DNA of 64,000 bases from Anseranas semipalmata. Its lineage: Eukaryota > Chordata > Aves > Anseriformes > Anseranatidae. Of this stretch, positions 1 through 12,700 are shown piece by piece; positions within the stretch are counted from its first letter, which is position 1, and each line of letters opens with the position of its first letter. Location of the stretch: the NCBI GenBank assembly GCA_013399115.1, contig VXAA01005284.1:196-64195 (forward strand), read 5' to 3'. The translations under genes and the position numbers were made by a program. The notes below the pieces were generated by a model. It saw nothing but the letters and a program-made list of their open reading frames with translations, searched no databases and was not told where the DNA came from.

Positions 1-375
1 TGTGTGTGTTTTTTTTAAGAAGAAAAAAATAAAGGGAAGAAAATCCAGCAGAGAAAAGAAGAGAGAGAGGAATTCCAGCTGTGGAGGAATAGAGGAGAAG
101 AAGACAGATAGAGGAGGAAGAACAGAGAAATACATTTCAACCAAGAAGGAGTTTTGATTTATTTTATTTTTATTTGTTTTAAGGAAAAAAAAAATCTATA
201 AGCAGGAAAAAGAAAGAAAGAAAAAGAAAAAAAGAAAAGAAAAAGCAACTGAGAAGGGTTATAAAAAGAGCAAATACCAAGAAGGGTGAACAAGAGAAGA
301 AAGTCAAGGCAAGGAGGAGCCCAAAGCTGGCAGATCGGGAGGATTTGCAGGGGAGAAGGGGGGGGAAGATTGGAA
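1..375 (+). promoter_or_regulatory. PAPPA proximal promoter and 5'UTR region, strongly purine-rich
   Basis: The sequence upstream of the start codon is dominated by A and G on the coding strand, notably 17-140 and 181-300, broken by a short T-rich stretch around 150-180. No ATG occurs between about 290 and 376, so a short leader starting near 290 would have no upstream ORF. The transcription start cannot be read from the sequence; it may lie in this segment or further left, outside the window. Long homopurine tracts can form triplex DNA, but that is not shown here. Confidence 0.6.
260..268 (+). promoter_or_regulatory. TATA-box-like motif (TATAAAAAG)
   Basis: A canonical-looking TATAAAAAG lies 108 bases before the PAPPA start codon. 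If used, transcription would begin about 25-32 bases downstream, near 288-295, giving a leader of roughly 85 nt. The surrounding A-rich sequence makes a chance match quite possible. No CCAAT box or clear initiator was recognised. Confidence 0.4.
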
Positions 376-772
376 ATGCAGCTCTGGAGTTTGCTGCTGC
401 CTCTTGCGCTTCTCTGTACAGCCCTAGCCAGTGGACCCGAATGTGGGATGGACGAGCGCTCCCGCAGGGCAAGAAGGGACACCAGGCACAGCCGCCAGCT
501 CCTCTACAGTGCCCCGGGCACCTGTGCCACCAGGTTAGCCCGAGGAAGGCGCTCCACTGCTGGGCTGGAGCCTGGGCATGTCCCCCGCAGGAGGCAACAG
601 CGGGAGGTAAAGGACGCCGAGGAGTCCCTTACCCCGAGCAGGGCGCTCTATTTCAGTGGACAAGGTGATCAGCTGCGGCTGAAGGCAGATATTGAGCTGC
701 CCCGAGATGCCTTCACTTTGCAAGTGTGGCTGAAAGCTGAAGGAGGACAGAGATCTCCGGCTGTCATTGCAG
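376..772 (+). CDS. PAPPA: PAPPA coding exon 1: signal peptide, propeptide, start of LamG-like domain
   Basis: This exon encodes residues 1-132 plus the first base of codon 133. The start is the ATG at 376, the first in-frame ATG, with a purine (G) at -3. It is followed directly by a hydrophobic signal peptide ([18 protein letters not shown]) with likely cleavage after A18. Residues about 19-76 form an Arg-rich propeptide containing RSRRARR, then RRRQQR at 71-76 just before an acidic stretch. This is where the family's prosegment ends, so maturation after R76 is inferred. The LamG-like domain opens at about residue 91 ([12 protein letters not shown]). The exon ends at a g|gtaggt donor (773), phase 1. 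The open frame continues upstream to a GTG at 286, but with no ATG there, so that extension is not a plausible start. Confidence 0.96.
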
Positions 773-3700
773 GTAGGTAGTTTGTCGTGCCTGTGGCTGC
801 AGCATCCCTTTTACGTTCCGGGAGCCGGCAGAACAGCCAGCTGTAGGCGTGCGTGTGTATAGTATACGTGTGTGTGCATTTAAATGTGCGTGTGCCTTGC
901 AACATACAGGCGTGTGTGAGTGCATGTGTAAACATGCACGGGTGTGTTTATTATGTATATCTTCGGTGCAGTATCGGAGCTCGGCAAACTGTCTGAAAGT
1001 ATATGCTCGCAGAAAAAGTTATGTAAACTTTTGCATAGGGAAATGGCAGTATCCTGGGTAGTTTCTGTATTTCTGTGTGTGTGGATTGAGATGCAGATAG
1101 GAGGGAGAGCTCTGACGGTGGGTTTTTAACTCATTTGCCGGTCAGAAAACTGTAAGTAGAGCTTTTAAAAGTAGCTTGTATGTATGTTTGGAAAGAAATG
1201 TATGTCTAGTGTGTGGCTGCAAAGAAATGCATGTGTAAGGTCCCTATACGATTTCCTTAGTTTTACGAGCTCTTTAGTGTACTTTCACTGTTACCTTTTT
1301 AGATGCTGTGTTAGCATGTGGTTTCCAAAAAGCTATAAAGGAACTTTTGGCTATTGTGAAACCTCAAATGAATCAAATGAGTTTATAAAGTTCCCAACCC
1401 CTCGACACTCAGCTAGGGCTGGGACTAGCACTGCAGCTAGAGGATGTCGAGTATTTTTGTCTCCCCTTAGAAACGGCAAGTGTAACACAAATGATTGTAA
1501 GGTCAAATAGCCCTATAAAACCATTTAGTACTAAAAGCGGCTACCAGTCTAAGCTGTCTGAGCTGAACAATAATGAGGGATATTGCACTTTTCTTATTTA
1601 AATTTTATGAGCCCATCATGAATTTGGGTCCTTTTCCCGTGCGCCCGCTCCCTCTCCCCCTCCCTCCCGCCACCTCCCTCCCTCTCCCCGCTTTAGTGAT
1701 AAAGTGCAGCGAAGTTGTCGTGAAATCGGATACTTTTTGGAGGGTTACAAACCCTTATAAATGTCGCCACATCCATCTTTGCTCTGAAGGAAGTCACAGA
1801 AAATGGAAATGCCCTTAAAAAAAAAAAAAAAGAAAACAAGTCAGAAAGAGGAACGGGTAGGGGTGGGGTGGGGGGGAGGAAGACATGTTTTACAGTTCTT
1901 TTGGCAAGGAGATTCCCTGAAAGTACAAAGTTTCCATGTCCTAGGATGCCTTAAAGAGACAGGGAGGATTTCCCCTTTCCCTTTAACTGGAGTCACTTCC
2001 TACGAGGAGGCAGCGGATGCTTGCGCTGGTGGTACCGCGGCAGCTCCGCCGCCAGCCCCGCTCGCCGCTGCCCTGCCACCGTCCCTGCCGCGCCTTTCTG
2101 CATCTCCGCTGCCCCATCCCCGACCTGCGCGACTGTCGCCCCTCGGCAAAGTTGCTTTGTCCTACGGAAAACAGCAACTAAGACGGACTCAGCAGTGCGG
2201 TTCCTTAACTTTCCCCACTCCCAGGCGCTCTGCTCGCGTGTGGGGAGGGGGACGCGGCGTGTGTGGCTGCCAGGTGGGCAGGAGGTGCCGGGCGAGGGCT
2301 GGTCCCCTTTGCTTGTAGTAGGACAGACAGACGAGTAATTTCATAGGAGAAATAGTTTGTTACTTGCATTATTTCCCCTGGCTTTCTCATGCTCCACTCT
2401 TCTGTTTCCCAATCTTAACTTAAACCCCAGGGCTCAAAGTGCTTCCCTTTCAACTTAGGAAAGGCAGAATTTGGGTTTACGGAGATCTCATCAGTGGCAC
2501 AATACAGTCCGTGTATTTGTTTGTGTTCAGTCCAGCACCTAAGACCCTGCCCCTGTCTTCGGTGCAAGTATCTGTAATTCATACAATAGGGGACCTGGAC
2601 AAACACACACAAAGATCATTTGTAGTAAAATACTTTAATTGGATGGGGGAGGTTGGGTTGTTGCCTGTGTAAAACACTTGACCCATTTTATGCATGGAAA
2701 TAACATTCCACTGTGAAAAATGAAAATAAATGCCCCAGTTTAGCACTGTTGAGCTCGCAGCTCAGCTCGGGAGGACTTTGTGATTTTTATTTTATTTTTA
2801 AACTCCCCCTTCCCCCCTCGCGCACACTCTTGAAGATGAGCCAGGTTTGGCTCTGTGTGTAAACACCTGGAGGAGGTCCAAGAGGAACTCACTCGGAGTA
2901 TCCTCCGCACACCACAGCCTCCCAGACCTGCAGCAAGCTTAGGGAGAGATTACGCTTCCCTCAATGAGGAAATCAAGGGTTCTGGCTGCCAAAACGCTTG
3001 GCTTTCTCATTTTCACTGTTTTGGGATGTGACAGACTCAGGAGCCATGTTCTGCTGTTGGCGTTGCATCTGCAGGACCCCACTGGAACCCAGAGCCCTTC
3101 TGGGTCCTGGGGGTGAGCAGGGACGGGGGCTGTTTGCAGACACTGTCAGCAGTGAGTTTCTCCCCAACTTCCATCGCGGCTGCGAAGTGGGAGATGGCGT
3201 GACTGCCGACCTGACGGGGAGGGCAGGACCGACGGGAGCGCTCCCCGTTGTCAGAGACCTTGTGTCTTCATCTGCCTTCTGCCCCCCGCCCTCTGCCTGT
3301 GGTGGCTGCTCCTCTTCCATCCCACCTGGCTGGCGTATCAGTAGTCCCTGCAAGCTGTGTGGGAGCCACACGCGTGCCTGTAGGGGAAGCCTGTCTGTCT
3401 GGTAAAAATGTCGTGTAGGACCCGAGTTGTTATCAGCTTCTGCGCCTGAGCCCTGATGTAAAGGAGCTCTTCTGCTAATCGAGGCTACAGGAGTTTCTGT
3501 TTCTGTCTGGAGCCAGCTCTCCTTACGTCACCCTCTGCTGCAGTATTCAATTTGTTTTCATAAATGGCTAATTTTACAGTGCTGTTAAGTGGGTTCGTCA
3601 TTGCGCCGGGCCATGCCCTGTCTCTGATGATAGGCAGTCCTTGGTGCCAGGCTCTGCCAATTTTCACGCTGGTTGGCAGTGATGTTATTGCTGCCCTGTT

Positions 3701-6700
3701 TGACTTCACTGATATCTGTTCTGGCATTTGTCAGGGAAAGCTGTTGGGAAACTAGAAGTCTGACCCATTGATCTGTGTTACGCAAAAGCTCGGAAGCATT
3801 TTCGGAGCTGGGCTGGGCTTCGTTCGTGCGGCTCCTGCGGTGCGGCTCCAGCGGAGGCAGCTCTCAGCTCGTGCGTACTTGGGTCCCTCCCCGGGCCACA
3901 TGGTCCTTGGACAAACACTCCTTGGATGTGCGTACCTACCACACAGCACAGTACATCCCTCTTATAAATACACGCATGGGCACATGGGATTAATCATGAA
4001 AGTTTGCACGCTTTCCCCCACAGAGTCTCTGGATGCATCGCTAGTTGTGAACGAAGGAGTTAAGGTCCAGACCGTAATCAAGTTAGATAATACGCGTGCC
4101 ATGCAAAATAAGACGCTTCAAAGCCCCGTTGACCTTGCTTCTGTTGTAATCAAAGATATTTCAGTTCTGCTGCGGAAATGCGACCCCATCCTGAGAAATA
4201 GGATCCTCCAGAGTCCCTGTCAGTGTGTTTTCTGGTGTATGGCTCGGGAGCGGGATAGCTCATGTTTTCATAGGAAGGAGATGTTGACTCTTTACTGGCT
4301 GGGAGCTGAGAGGAGCGGGATGAATGATCGGCAGCGGGAGCTGGAGTAAGAAGGCGTGCCTGCTCTGAAGAGTGAAAGTTATTTGTGTTCTGTTTTGTTT
4401 TTTTCCCTTCCCGGTTTCATTCTCCTCTGTCTCTCTATTCCTCTGCCTGCCAACAGAGAGCATGATCCCAACTTAATAAAGCTTCGTATGTAAGGGAGTG
4501 CCTATGTTTTCCCAACTTCAGTCCTTGGTGAACATATAACTGCAGCAGAATCCAAAGGGAAAGGAACGCCAAAATCAGCACAGTGGAGCTCACTTAAAGC
4601 CGCAGCTCTTGCATGTGAGAGACTGAGAAACATCTGTGTCGGGGGCCAATAATTGGGCAATTATAAGGCTATGTAATTGACACTGCGTAGGTCTGTTCCC
4701 TCCACAGGCTTTAAGAAGATATCTTTGGGTTTGGGTTTCATTTGGTTCACTTCTGGAGTTTTGGAGCCTGATATTGCACTAATACACTTCAGGTGGAATC
4801 AGCGAGCCGGGTCCTGTCCCCGAGCCGATCCTCGCGGCAGGTGCGTTGGGAGCTCCAGGAGCTCGTCACGGAGAGTCTACCTGCAGTTTCACTGGCGTTA
4901 AAGTAATAGGTAGATAGATAATGCAGCATTTTCTCATCTTCAACAGCCTGTTGCCTTCTAATTCCACGGATTTGCTTGTTTTGATCTGTAACGAATTACT
5001 GAAATGAAGGACTGTAGAACGAGTCAAACGTAAAGCTTGTAGTTTAATTAGCGCGGGCGCGTGCCAGGGATGGAGCGCGGCCGGGCCGAAGGGCAGGGAC
5101 TTGCACGGCCGCGCTGCCGGGCGACGAGCCCCCGCATCGCCATTCCCAAGGGATACAGGTAGCCGTGCGTTTCTGGCTTCCCTGCAGCCGGGCTCAGATG
5201 GTGAGCCACTTCATGCCCACGGGTCTGGGTAAGCCGTGGCTAATAGGACAGGGAAAAAATACGGCGTAGCTTGTCGTTTACTAAACGTTTGCGTCTGAGC
5301 GGCTCATTTCCTCCAGCCTGCAGAAGCTGGGACAAGAATCAGAAATGGGAACTAGAAAAAGGATTTTTCTTTCTGTAAGACTTTCGGTTTCAACCGATCT
5401 CATTCAACTGGCTACACACCAGAGTCAGAACAGTATACTCTGACGAACATGTTTTATTTTCTTCAAGCACTTGCTCGTGGGCTGCTCTAATCAATAAAAT
5501 GGTAATTAAAAAAAAGAGGGAAGTTTGTCTCTTTATGTATGAGGGATGGTAAATTTAGACTCCTAAATGATGTATGGCTGCCTCCTGTAGGCACGGAGAT
5601 GTGTCCCAGGCCGAGCTCGCCTCTCCAAGCTTCATCTCGGCCTGATTTATTTCAAGCCAGCCTGTGTCAGTTAGAAGAAGCTGCCAGAGGCAGAAAGCAG
5701 GCCGAGGGGCCGGTGTTCGGAGGGACTGCGGGAGCGGGGTTCTCCTCAGGGATTCGGGGAAGACGTCTGGAGAAGCACAGAGCAGAGGGAGGGCCTCGGC
5801 GGCGAGGGCGAGAGGAAGCCCTCGGAGAGCCTTTGCACGCTGAGCAATCGCGGAAGGACAGACCCAAATGCCCAGAAGTTATCGCCTCCGGTTGAAGCTG
5901 CTCTCCGTGTCCCCGTGTCACCTCCTCACACGGCGCTGGGGGAACGCTGCAGGTGGCCAAGAGGATCCCAAGGCCACCGACACACCAAGGGATGCGCAGG
6001 AGCCCACCACCCGCCCTGGATGCGTGCGGCGTAGCGAGGGATGCGCTTAAATCCCGAATCCCCGAGGTCTCACTGAGCGCCGGAGCAGCTGGGAGGGGCA
6101 GCGCTGGCGGCTGGGGGTCCCTCACCCCAAACCCTTTCACAAAGGTAGGTGCTTCTCACCTTTCTCATGAGGATCGGGCCAGGCCTCCGCTTTTCAAAGC
6201 GGACGCAGGAGTTTGCTGGTGCCATTCCCACGAGCTTCGCGTGTTCATCAGCCTCTGCCAAGGGCGGGGGCGAACCTCGGCTGGGTGCGTCAAGCAGCAA
6301 CGAGCTGAAACGCTGGCGGGCACCTCCCCGGTCTGTGGGGCCGACCCCGGTTCCGCGCGGCTGGGGCACGCCAGCAGGGTGGAGCAGGGAGCCCTGCTGG
6401 AGAAACGGCTTCTGGAGTCCCGCTGCCGCTCAGCCCGCACGGAGGTGCCAAGCTCCTCGGGTCTGTCGCAAGAGAGACGCCCGCCTGAGCAGCTTTACCA
6501 TGAAAACACTGCGGGACCAAAGGGTTGTAGGTGCTCTCGAGACCAGGGGATTAACTGAGCGCTTTCACCTTGGATTTCCATTGCTCAGGCTGGCCTGAGC
6601 CAGAATTGAGAGCCAAATTATAGTGGCTTTTTTCAAAAAGACATATTGAAAAAACAAAAATAAACCCTGCCATGGCTGGGGTCAGCTGAAATGTTCCCGT

Positions 6701-9700
6701 ATAATAGTTTTGCTTCCAATTTTAGCTGTTGTTTTTTCAGCTCCTCTTTTCTTTTCTCTGAAAGAAATTATAGGAGCACAAGCAGAGAAGGGACCACCTG
6801 GGTTGCCAAATTTAATCCCCTGCAGTGTCAGGGATATAACAGTAGATAATTAGTCCAAACATTCACAGAATATCCACTTTGTAGGTTCTGATATAGCACA
6901 GGCCGCAGAAAATTTCCCAGCACTCTTCTATAAACCAAAGATCTTTAGCTAAGACCCAGAGTCACCACTATAATGTAAGACAGGAAGAGAGAAGGACAGA
7001 TTGACAACATCTTAAGTACCTAGAAATCCAAAGCATTGATTTAGAAAAGCGTTAACTATGAGAAAGAAAAATATTTTCTGGTAAAAGATATCAGCTTTCT
7101 TATTTTCAGAAAGTTAAAAAGGAATCAGGTGTTTTGACAGTTATAAAACTTCTAATGAAATTTTAAGTTAGAGTATTTGCCAAAACTGATCCTTTCCCAC
7201 AGATAGTCTGTTTTGATTAATTTCCCGTTTTCCTGAGAAAAATATTTTATCAAACATTTCCCACCCTTCTCTGATCTTCATCTGTGTGGCAGTTCCTCCA
7301 TCCCATTGTAGGAAGAATGAACACAGTCACATTATTACATTTTTACTTTTTCCAGATTATTCTGAAAATGGATCAGAAAAGTCTTGTTTGATCAAAACCC
7401 TCTACACTTTTTTCTCAACTATGTCAGCTAGTCTAATGTCATCTTTTCCTTCATTTATCCATTATATATTATATATTAATCTTTCATTATATATTAATCT
7501 TTCTATTTCACATATGGCAAGTGTACTGGACTTTTCTGTTTCCTTGGTTCTGGGCATTTGGTTTGTGTGTTCTAGGCACAGAGTGTACTGTCTTTTGTTG
7601 TTGTTTTTGCCCAAAAATGAGACTTCTAAAAATTAAGGTGTGCCTTTCTTCTGACCTTATGTTGCTTTATGAGCATTTCCCTACTTTGTGGTAGCTGGCA
7701 TCTGGATGCGATTCTTAGTTTTATTTCAGCTTTCTGCGGAGAAGAAATGCTTCGTTGGTTGTCTGCTAATTTCTGCTTGTCCCTAGCCTTCTCTTCATTT
7801 TCTCTGGTGTGAGCATGCATGCACGTACACACACAATTTCCAAAGCACCTTTGATTTTTTTCCCAGATCAATAGAGCATTTAAACTCCAATGATCAAGGA
7901 AAAACAGCTTGTTTATTTCCCTACATATTCTGACACAAGTGGCAGATCTTGTAAACTGCTTTGATTTGATGTTAGTGCTTTTTATAAAGTTTGCTCTCCC
8001 CACAGCCATCCATAAAGTCAAAGCACTCTTACTCTGAACATGAGCAGAGCAGAACTCTGGAAGGCAAGTAAAAAGGAGTTACAAAGAGAATAAGAGCAAA
8101 CATCTTATCCCAGAATTTTTCTTTCTGCTATCCTTGTTCATAGCAATCTGAATGATTTGCTTGGTTGAGAACTGTTCAGTGTCCATAAGGTTGGCAGCAC
8201 CAAGTGAAGGTGCACTGTGTGTCATAGTTAACACTGTGAACGACCATAAATACAGGTCAGATTATCCCTTGGTGAGAATGGGGATGGATTCATGTTGTTA
8301 GATTTACGCAGGCAGCATGGATTTGATCCTAAACCTGTTCAAGATCATGAAAAACATCATTGACCTTGGCTGACTCTGGCTTCTGATTTCAGAGAGTCTT
8401 TTGCATCCCTCCTCTACATCCCGGACCCTTCCATGGTCCTTGCGTTAACTTCGTTTATTTTGCTGTCCTTTCTTCCTTTGGATACAAGAGAAGAAAAATT
8501 GCAAAGCCCTAACGTCAGAGAAATTGGCCGGGGAAGGGGACATGTTTATTTTAGTTGTTTTTGCTATACTCCAAATCCCACTTTGGCCTCTGTCTCTTTC
8601 AACCTTTCTCCTTTTTTTTTCAGTGTTAAAACGAGCACTTATTCAAAACACGCTGTCCAGTTTTCTGTTTTGCTGGGTGATGTAAGTGTGTAACTTTCCC
8701 GTCCAATCCCTCCACCCTCTCTTATCACCATCATAGTCTCGGCTCTTTCTCTACTATCTGGTGTCCTTGATTCCCCCGTCTTTCCCTTTTTCCTGCTCTG
8801 CACAATTGCTGTTTTCTTCCTCCCTAGCAAGCGCATGCCGTGGATAGCCCCCCGCTCTCCGTAGTTCTCCTCTTCTTCCTCCGTGCAAGGCTGGTGTCCC
8901 CTCCTTGCAGACCAAGGGTGGCTCCCAGGTTGGTGGCTTCAGCCAACCGGTGTTGGGAATGCTGTGGGAACGGAGGGTAAGCAAGCTGTGTGTTTGTGTG
9001 CTTAGGCAGGCATATGCTCATGCATATTTTCTGGGAATTATTGATATTGTTCTGTTTAATATCCATCCTAGCGGTGCACAAACAAGGAGCGAGCAGTTGT
9101 TCTCACAAAGAGGGAGTGAGGGTGAAGTGAAACTGAGAAGCGTCTGGAATTGGCCTGGTGAAGCAGCATCCGAGAGATATGATACCAGCCCAAGAAAGCA
9201 AAAGAATTGCTGTGTTAGAGAAGAAAACCACTCTGTTCTTTGCTGATTAACTCCTGGGGCCTGGTAGGCTTTCCATGAGTCTTCCTTGTGAGTGACACTT
9301 AGGGCCCTTTTATCTCTTCTCCTTCCTCCCCTCTGCTGTGTTTTTCCTCCTTTTCCTTATGTAATTTATTGTCTCTTTATTTGCTTTAAATCACTTTCCC
9401 ATATGGATTTCTCTCCTCTGACCCATCTTCCCCTCCCTCATCTGATTCCCCGGAGTCTTCTGTCGTCATGGAACTGGGAGAAGAGGAGGCCAGTTCCCGA
9501 CACCGCGCACCGGCTGCAGGCTCCTCTCCCTGTCCTCTCCTTCCTTGCCTATTCTCTGCTGTTAGTGTTGGAAGCATATCCGCAGAGATCATCCACTGGA
9601 TTGAGGAAAGATCTTATCACCGTTGTTTTGTTTGTTTTATTGGAGACAGTGAGGGAAAGAAATGGAAAGGACAGGCCTTCGCTGTTACCAGTGTTACTTA

Positions 9701-12700
9701 GTTTTGAATGTAGGTTATTTTTTTCTCCCGTCCTAATGTATTCTAGTGCTGTTGTTTTCCTTTATCATAGCAGTATGAATGCAGTTTTGTAGTCCTGGTA
9801 ACTGCCTCAAAACATCCTGCTGATGGTGGTGATACATTCTCAGGCATGAGAGAGCGTTGCCTTTAAAATCAGGGAAGGTGAGGAGCAGGGGGATTCTCTG
9901 ATTTGTCTGAGATGTTGCTGTGTGATGTTGACAGAGGTAGAAATGGATCCCAGCAGACTTGGCTTTTTGTTAAACCCATTTTTAGTGATGAAGATGGTTA
10001 TTCCTCAGCCTGGGTTGTTCACCACGTGAAGTCAACACACCTTTATTCCTTTAGGCTGTTTCCTTAGAGCTTTTGATGGTTCTTTGCTGGGTAACTGCTG
10101 TGCTGAGCTAATGGTGGTGATGAGGTCCTTCACCTGGTGTCAGACCATTGAAAGCACTGGCAACATGGGGGTGGGTGAGGAAGGGAGACCAGCTGGCATT
10201 TGTGACATGAGCTCTTCAGACACGGCAGAAAAAAAGATGGTCTTGAATTAACTTCTCTGGTCCAGACGTTCTGGTGATGTTTGAATTGGTGTCAGTTATT
10301 GTATTTCTGAAATGGAACTCTGTATGCAACCCAAAATGGGAGAGGAGAGCAAGCATCACCAAAGCCCCTCAGCTCAGGGTACTTCTGTTTGAGTTGGAAT
10401 CCTGTTCTCTTTTTGATACATCTGCACATTGACTAATATGCTGACTTGCTGAAACTGCCTGTAAAACATGTAAGTTGTAGCTGCTGAGCATCTTCCTCAG
10501 AAGTGCTGAAAACCTGGCGCAGGATAGCCGAGGGTATTAATTAAGGGCAAAACCAACTGATTTACCCCATAGTTAAATGTGGACAAGACAGGAGGTTGCA
10601 GGAGGGGCTTTGCACTTTGGTGCCCAGTAACTGCAGACTGTTTTGGGAAGGGGCCATCATCTAGTGCCTGGCTGGACAACCGGTGGTTCTGTTGGAAGCA
10701 TCAGCAGGGAAGCTGTGCATCATATGATCCACGGGAATTGTGTTTTGCTCTGAATTCAGCAGCATCTGTACTTGTAAAGACTGAGGTGATAAGGTTGAAA
10801 TCTGGAGCTTGCATTACTACTGTCTTACATTGCATCTGTCTTTGGATAAACAGAGCAGCCTCTCTGAGGTCAAAACAGCACCTTTCACCAGTGATAATTT
10901 AATAGGAATTATTTTCGGCGTAAACTAGACAAGAATTGGAAGCCTCCTGTGCTGTAGCTCATGAATGGAGATGTTCAGGGAGAAAAGGAGTACTGGGAGA
11001 AAAAGCAAATGTTAACTAAATGCATTACGCACACAGTTTTGAAACATGTACTTGGCAGAGGGAAGGGTGAGTAGTACAAGCCAGATTCTGCTGTTGAGCA
11101 CACCAGTGTAAACCCAGAGTTACTCCTTTGGAGAGGAAGTCGGGGGCTGCTCCGGACCGGCGAACACGGAGAGCCTGGGGCGAGGCAGCGCGCGCGCGGT
11201 GGGGAAAGTGAACAAGCCGAGAGGTGGATGTCATGGAGAGCAACCTCCAGCCACCATCGCTGCTGTGGATGGTTTAATTTGGGTGTGTAATGGTTATGGT
11301 GATGCAGTGGGAAATATTTGTACAACCTGGGGTTGTTTTTACTTTTTGGAGCATTTTCTACATATACCTATCGTATTCCCTCCGGGCTGTAAAATTAGGC
11401 AATATACCATTTTTACAGTGAGCCCTTTGTGTTTCCAGCAACAAACACTTCTAAACTCTGCTCTCCAGTCTTGTGGCTGTAAACTCCTTCAGCCCTTCCC
11501 ATACTGTCCCATCTCCAGCAATAATATCCCCTCCTCTGTTTATAAACAAACACCCTCAGAGGAAGTTCACAGGAAGAAAAGTTAGTTAATGAAAATCAAC
11601 CACGCACTCAGGTCCAGGCTGTGGGTTGGAGCCGGCAGGGTTGCTGGATGTTTCCTACTCTACATCTGCTGGTAGGAATTTCTTTGATGAGATGTCAGTC
11701 TGTCTGGCTAACTCTGTGTCTTTCTCTTCTTCTCCCTCCATCGTGGAAAATATGAAAAACGAGGGAGTCAAATTATAGTGTCAATCTGCTTTATAATGAT
11801 GACCAGCCTGGACAGTAGTTGGGAACCCCAAGCAGGGCGACTAGCTTGAATGAACTTGTAGGATTTCTCGTTGATAAATCCACTGATTCTCTCTCCTCCT
11901 CTACCTGTCTCCCCACTGAAATCTAGATTCTGGCTCCTGGCAATACTGCTTGTTGCTCTCGAGTTGTGCAAAGGACTGAGGTAGCCCAAAGGGTAATTAT
12001 CCTACTCTATAGTCTGAGCACGAGGCTGATATATCTGGTGTCCCCTGTCTCTCTCACTGGGCCACCGGTGTAAGGAGGTAGGAGCGAGCAGGGCCAGAGG
12101 AAGTAGGGAACACGGGGCTGTGCAGTCACCGTGAGCTCTGCGGCAAGGACAGACAGGCGTGGTAATGGTGCTGTCAGCTGGAAAACACAAAATGCTTTCA
12201 CTTGCTCCAGAGGCCCCCTAAACCCCCCACAGCACAGGGGGAACCCAAGCAAAAGATCATTTTCTTGTGACTTCTCCTGGCTTGTGCTTTTAGTATTGAA
12301 CCTTGGTGGTCTCAGATGGGAGGTGAGGGGATTACGGGTTCGCTTCCCTCCAGGAGACACTGGAATCCTTTGAAAACCCTTTCTGGCTATTCAAGATGCA
12401 TGGGAAAATGATGAGATAAAGAGAAGCTGTGGGAGTGAGGGAGGCTGCCCTGGTAGGATTGTGGTTCCTCACTCGTACGGAGCTGTGGTATCAATGCAGC
12501 GCTCCTGTCCCAAGCTCCCTTCTAGAACGAGTGCCTTTGGGAAGTGGGGACGAGGGAGCTTTCGCAGATATTGTAGATGTGAAAGTTGTGGTCCCACTTT
12601 TAGTTCTAAGAGCCTTGAAGGTTTAAACATATTACAGAAGGTCTCCAGTGCTGACGGAATCTCCTTACCCTAAAATGTGATGGTTTCGAATAGCCTTATC

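Noticed and set aside
286..375. Open frame extending PAPPA by 30 residues upstream of the start
   Set aside because: The first codon is GTG, there is no in-frame ATG, and the extension would precede a signal peptide. It is 5'UTR.
5953..6558. 201-codon + frame and an overlapping 157-codon minus frame at 5667-6140
   Set aside because: GC- and CpG-rich sequence has few stop codons, both strands are open, and neither product shows any recognisable motif or exon-like boundaries.
9885..9965. MIR-like phrase on the minus strand
   Set aside because: The order of words loosely follows a SINE core but with too many differences over 80 bases to call by eye.
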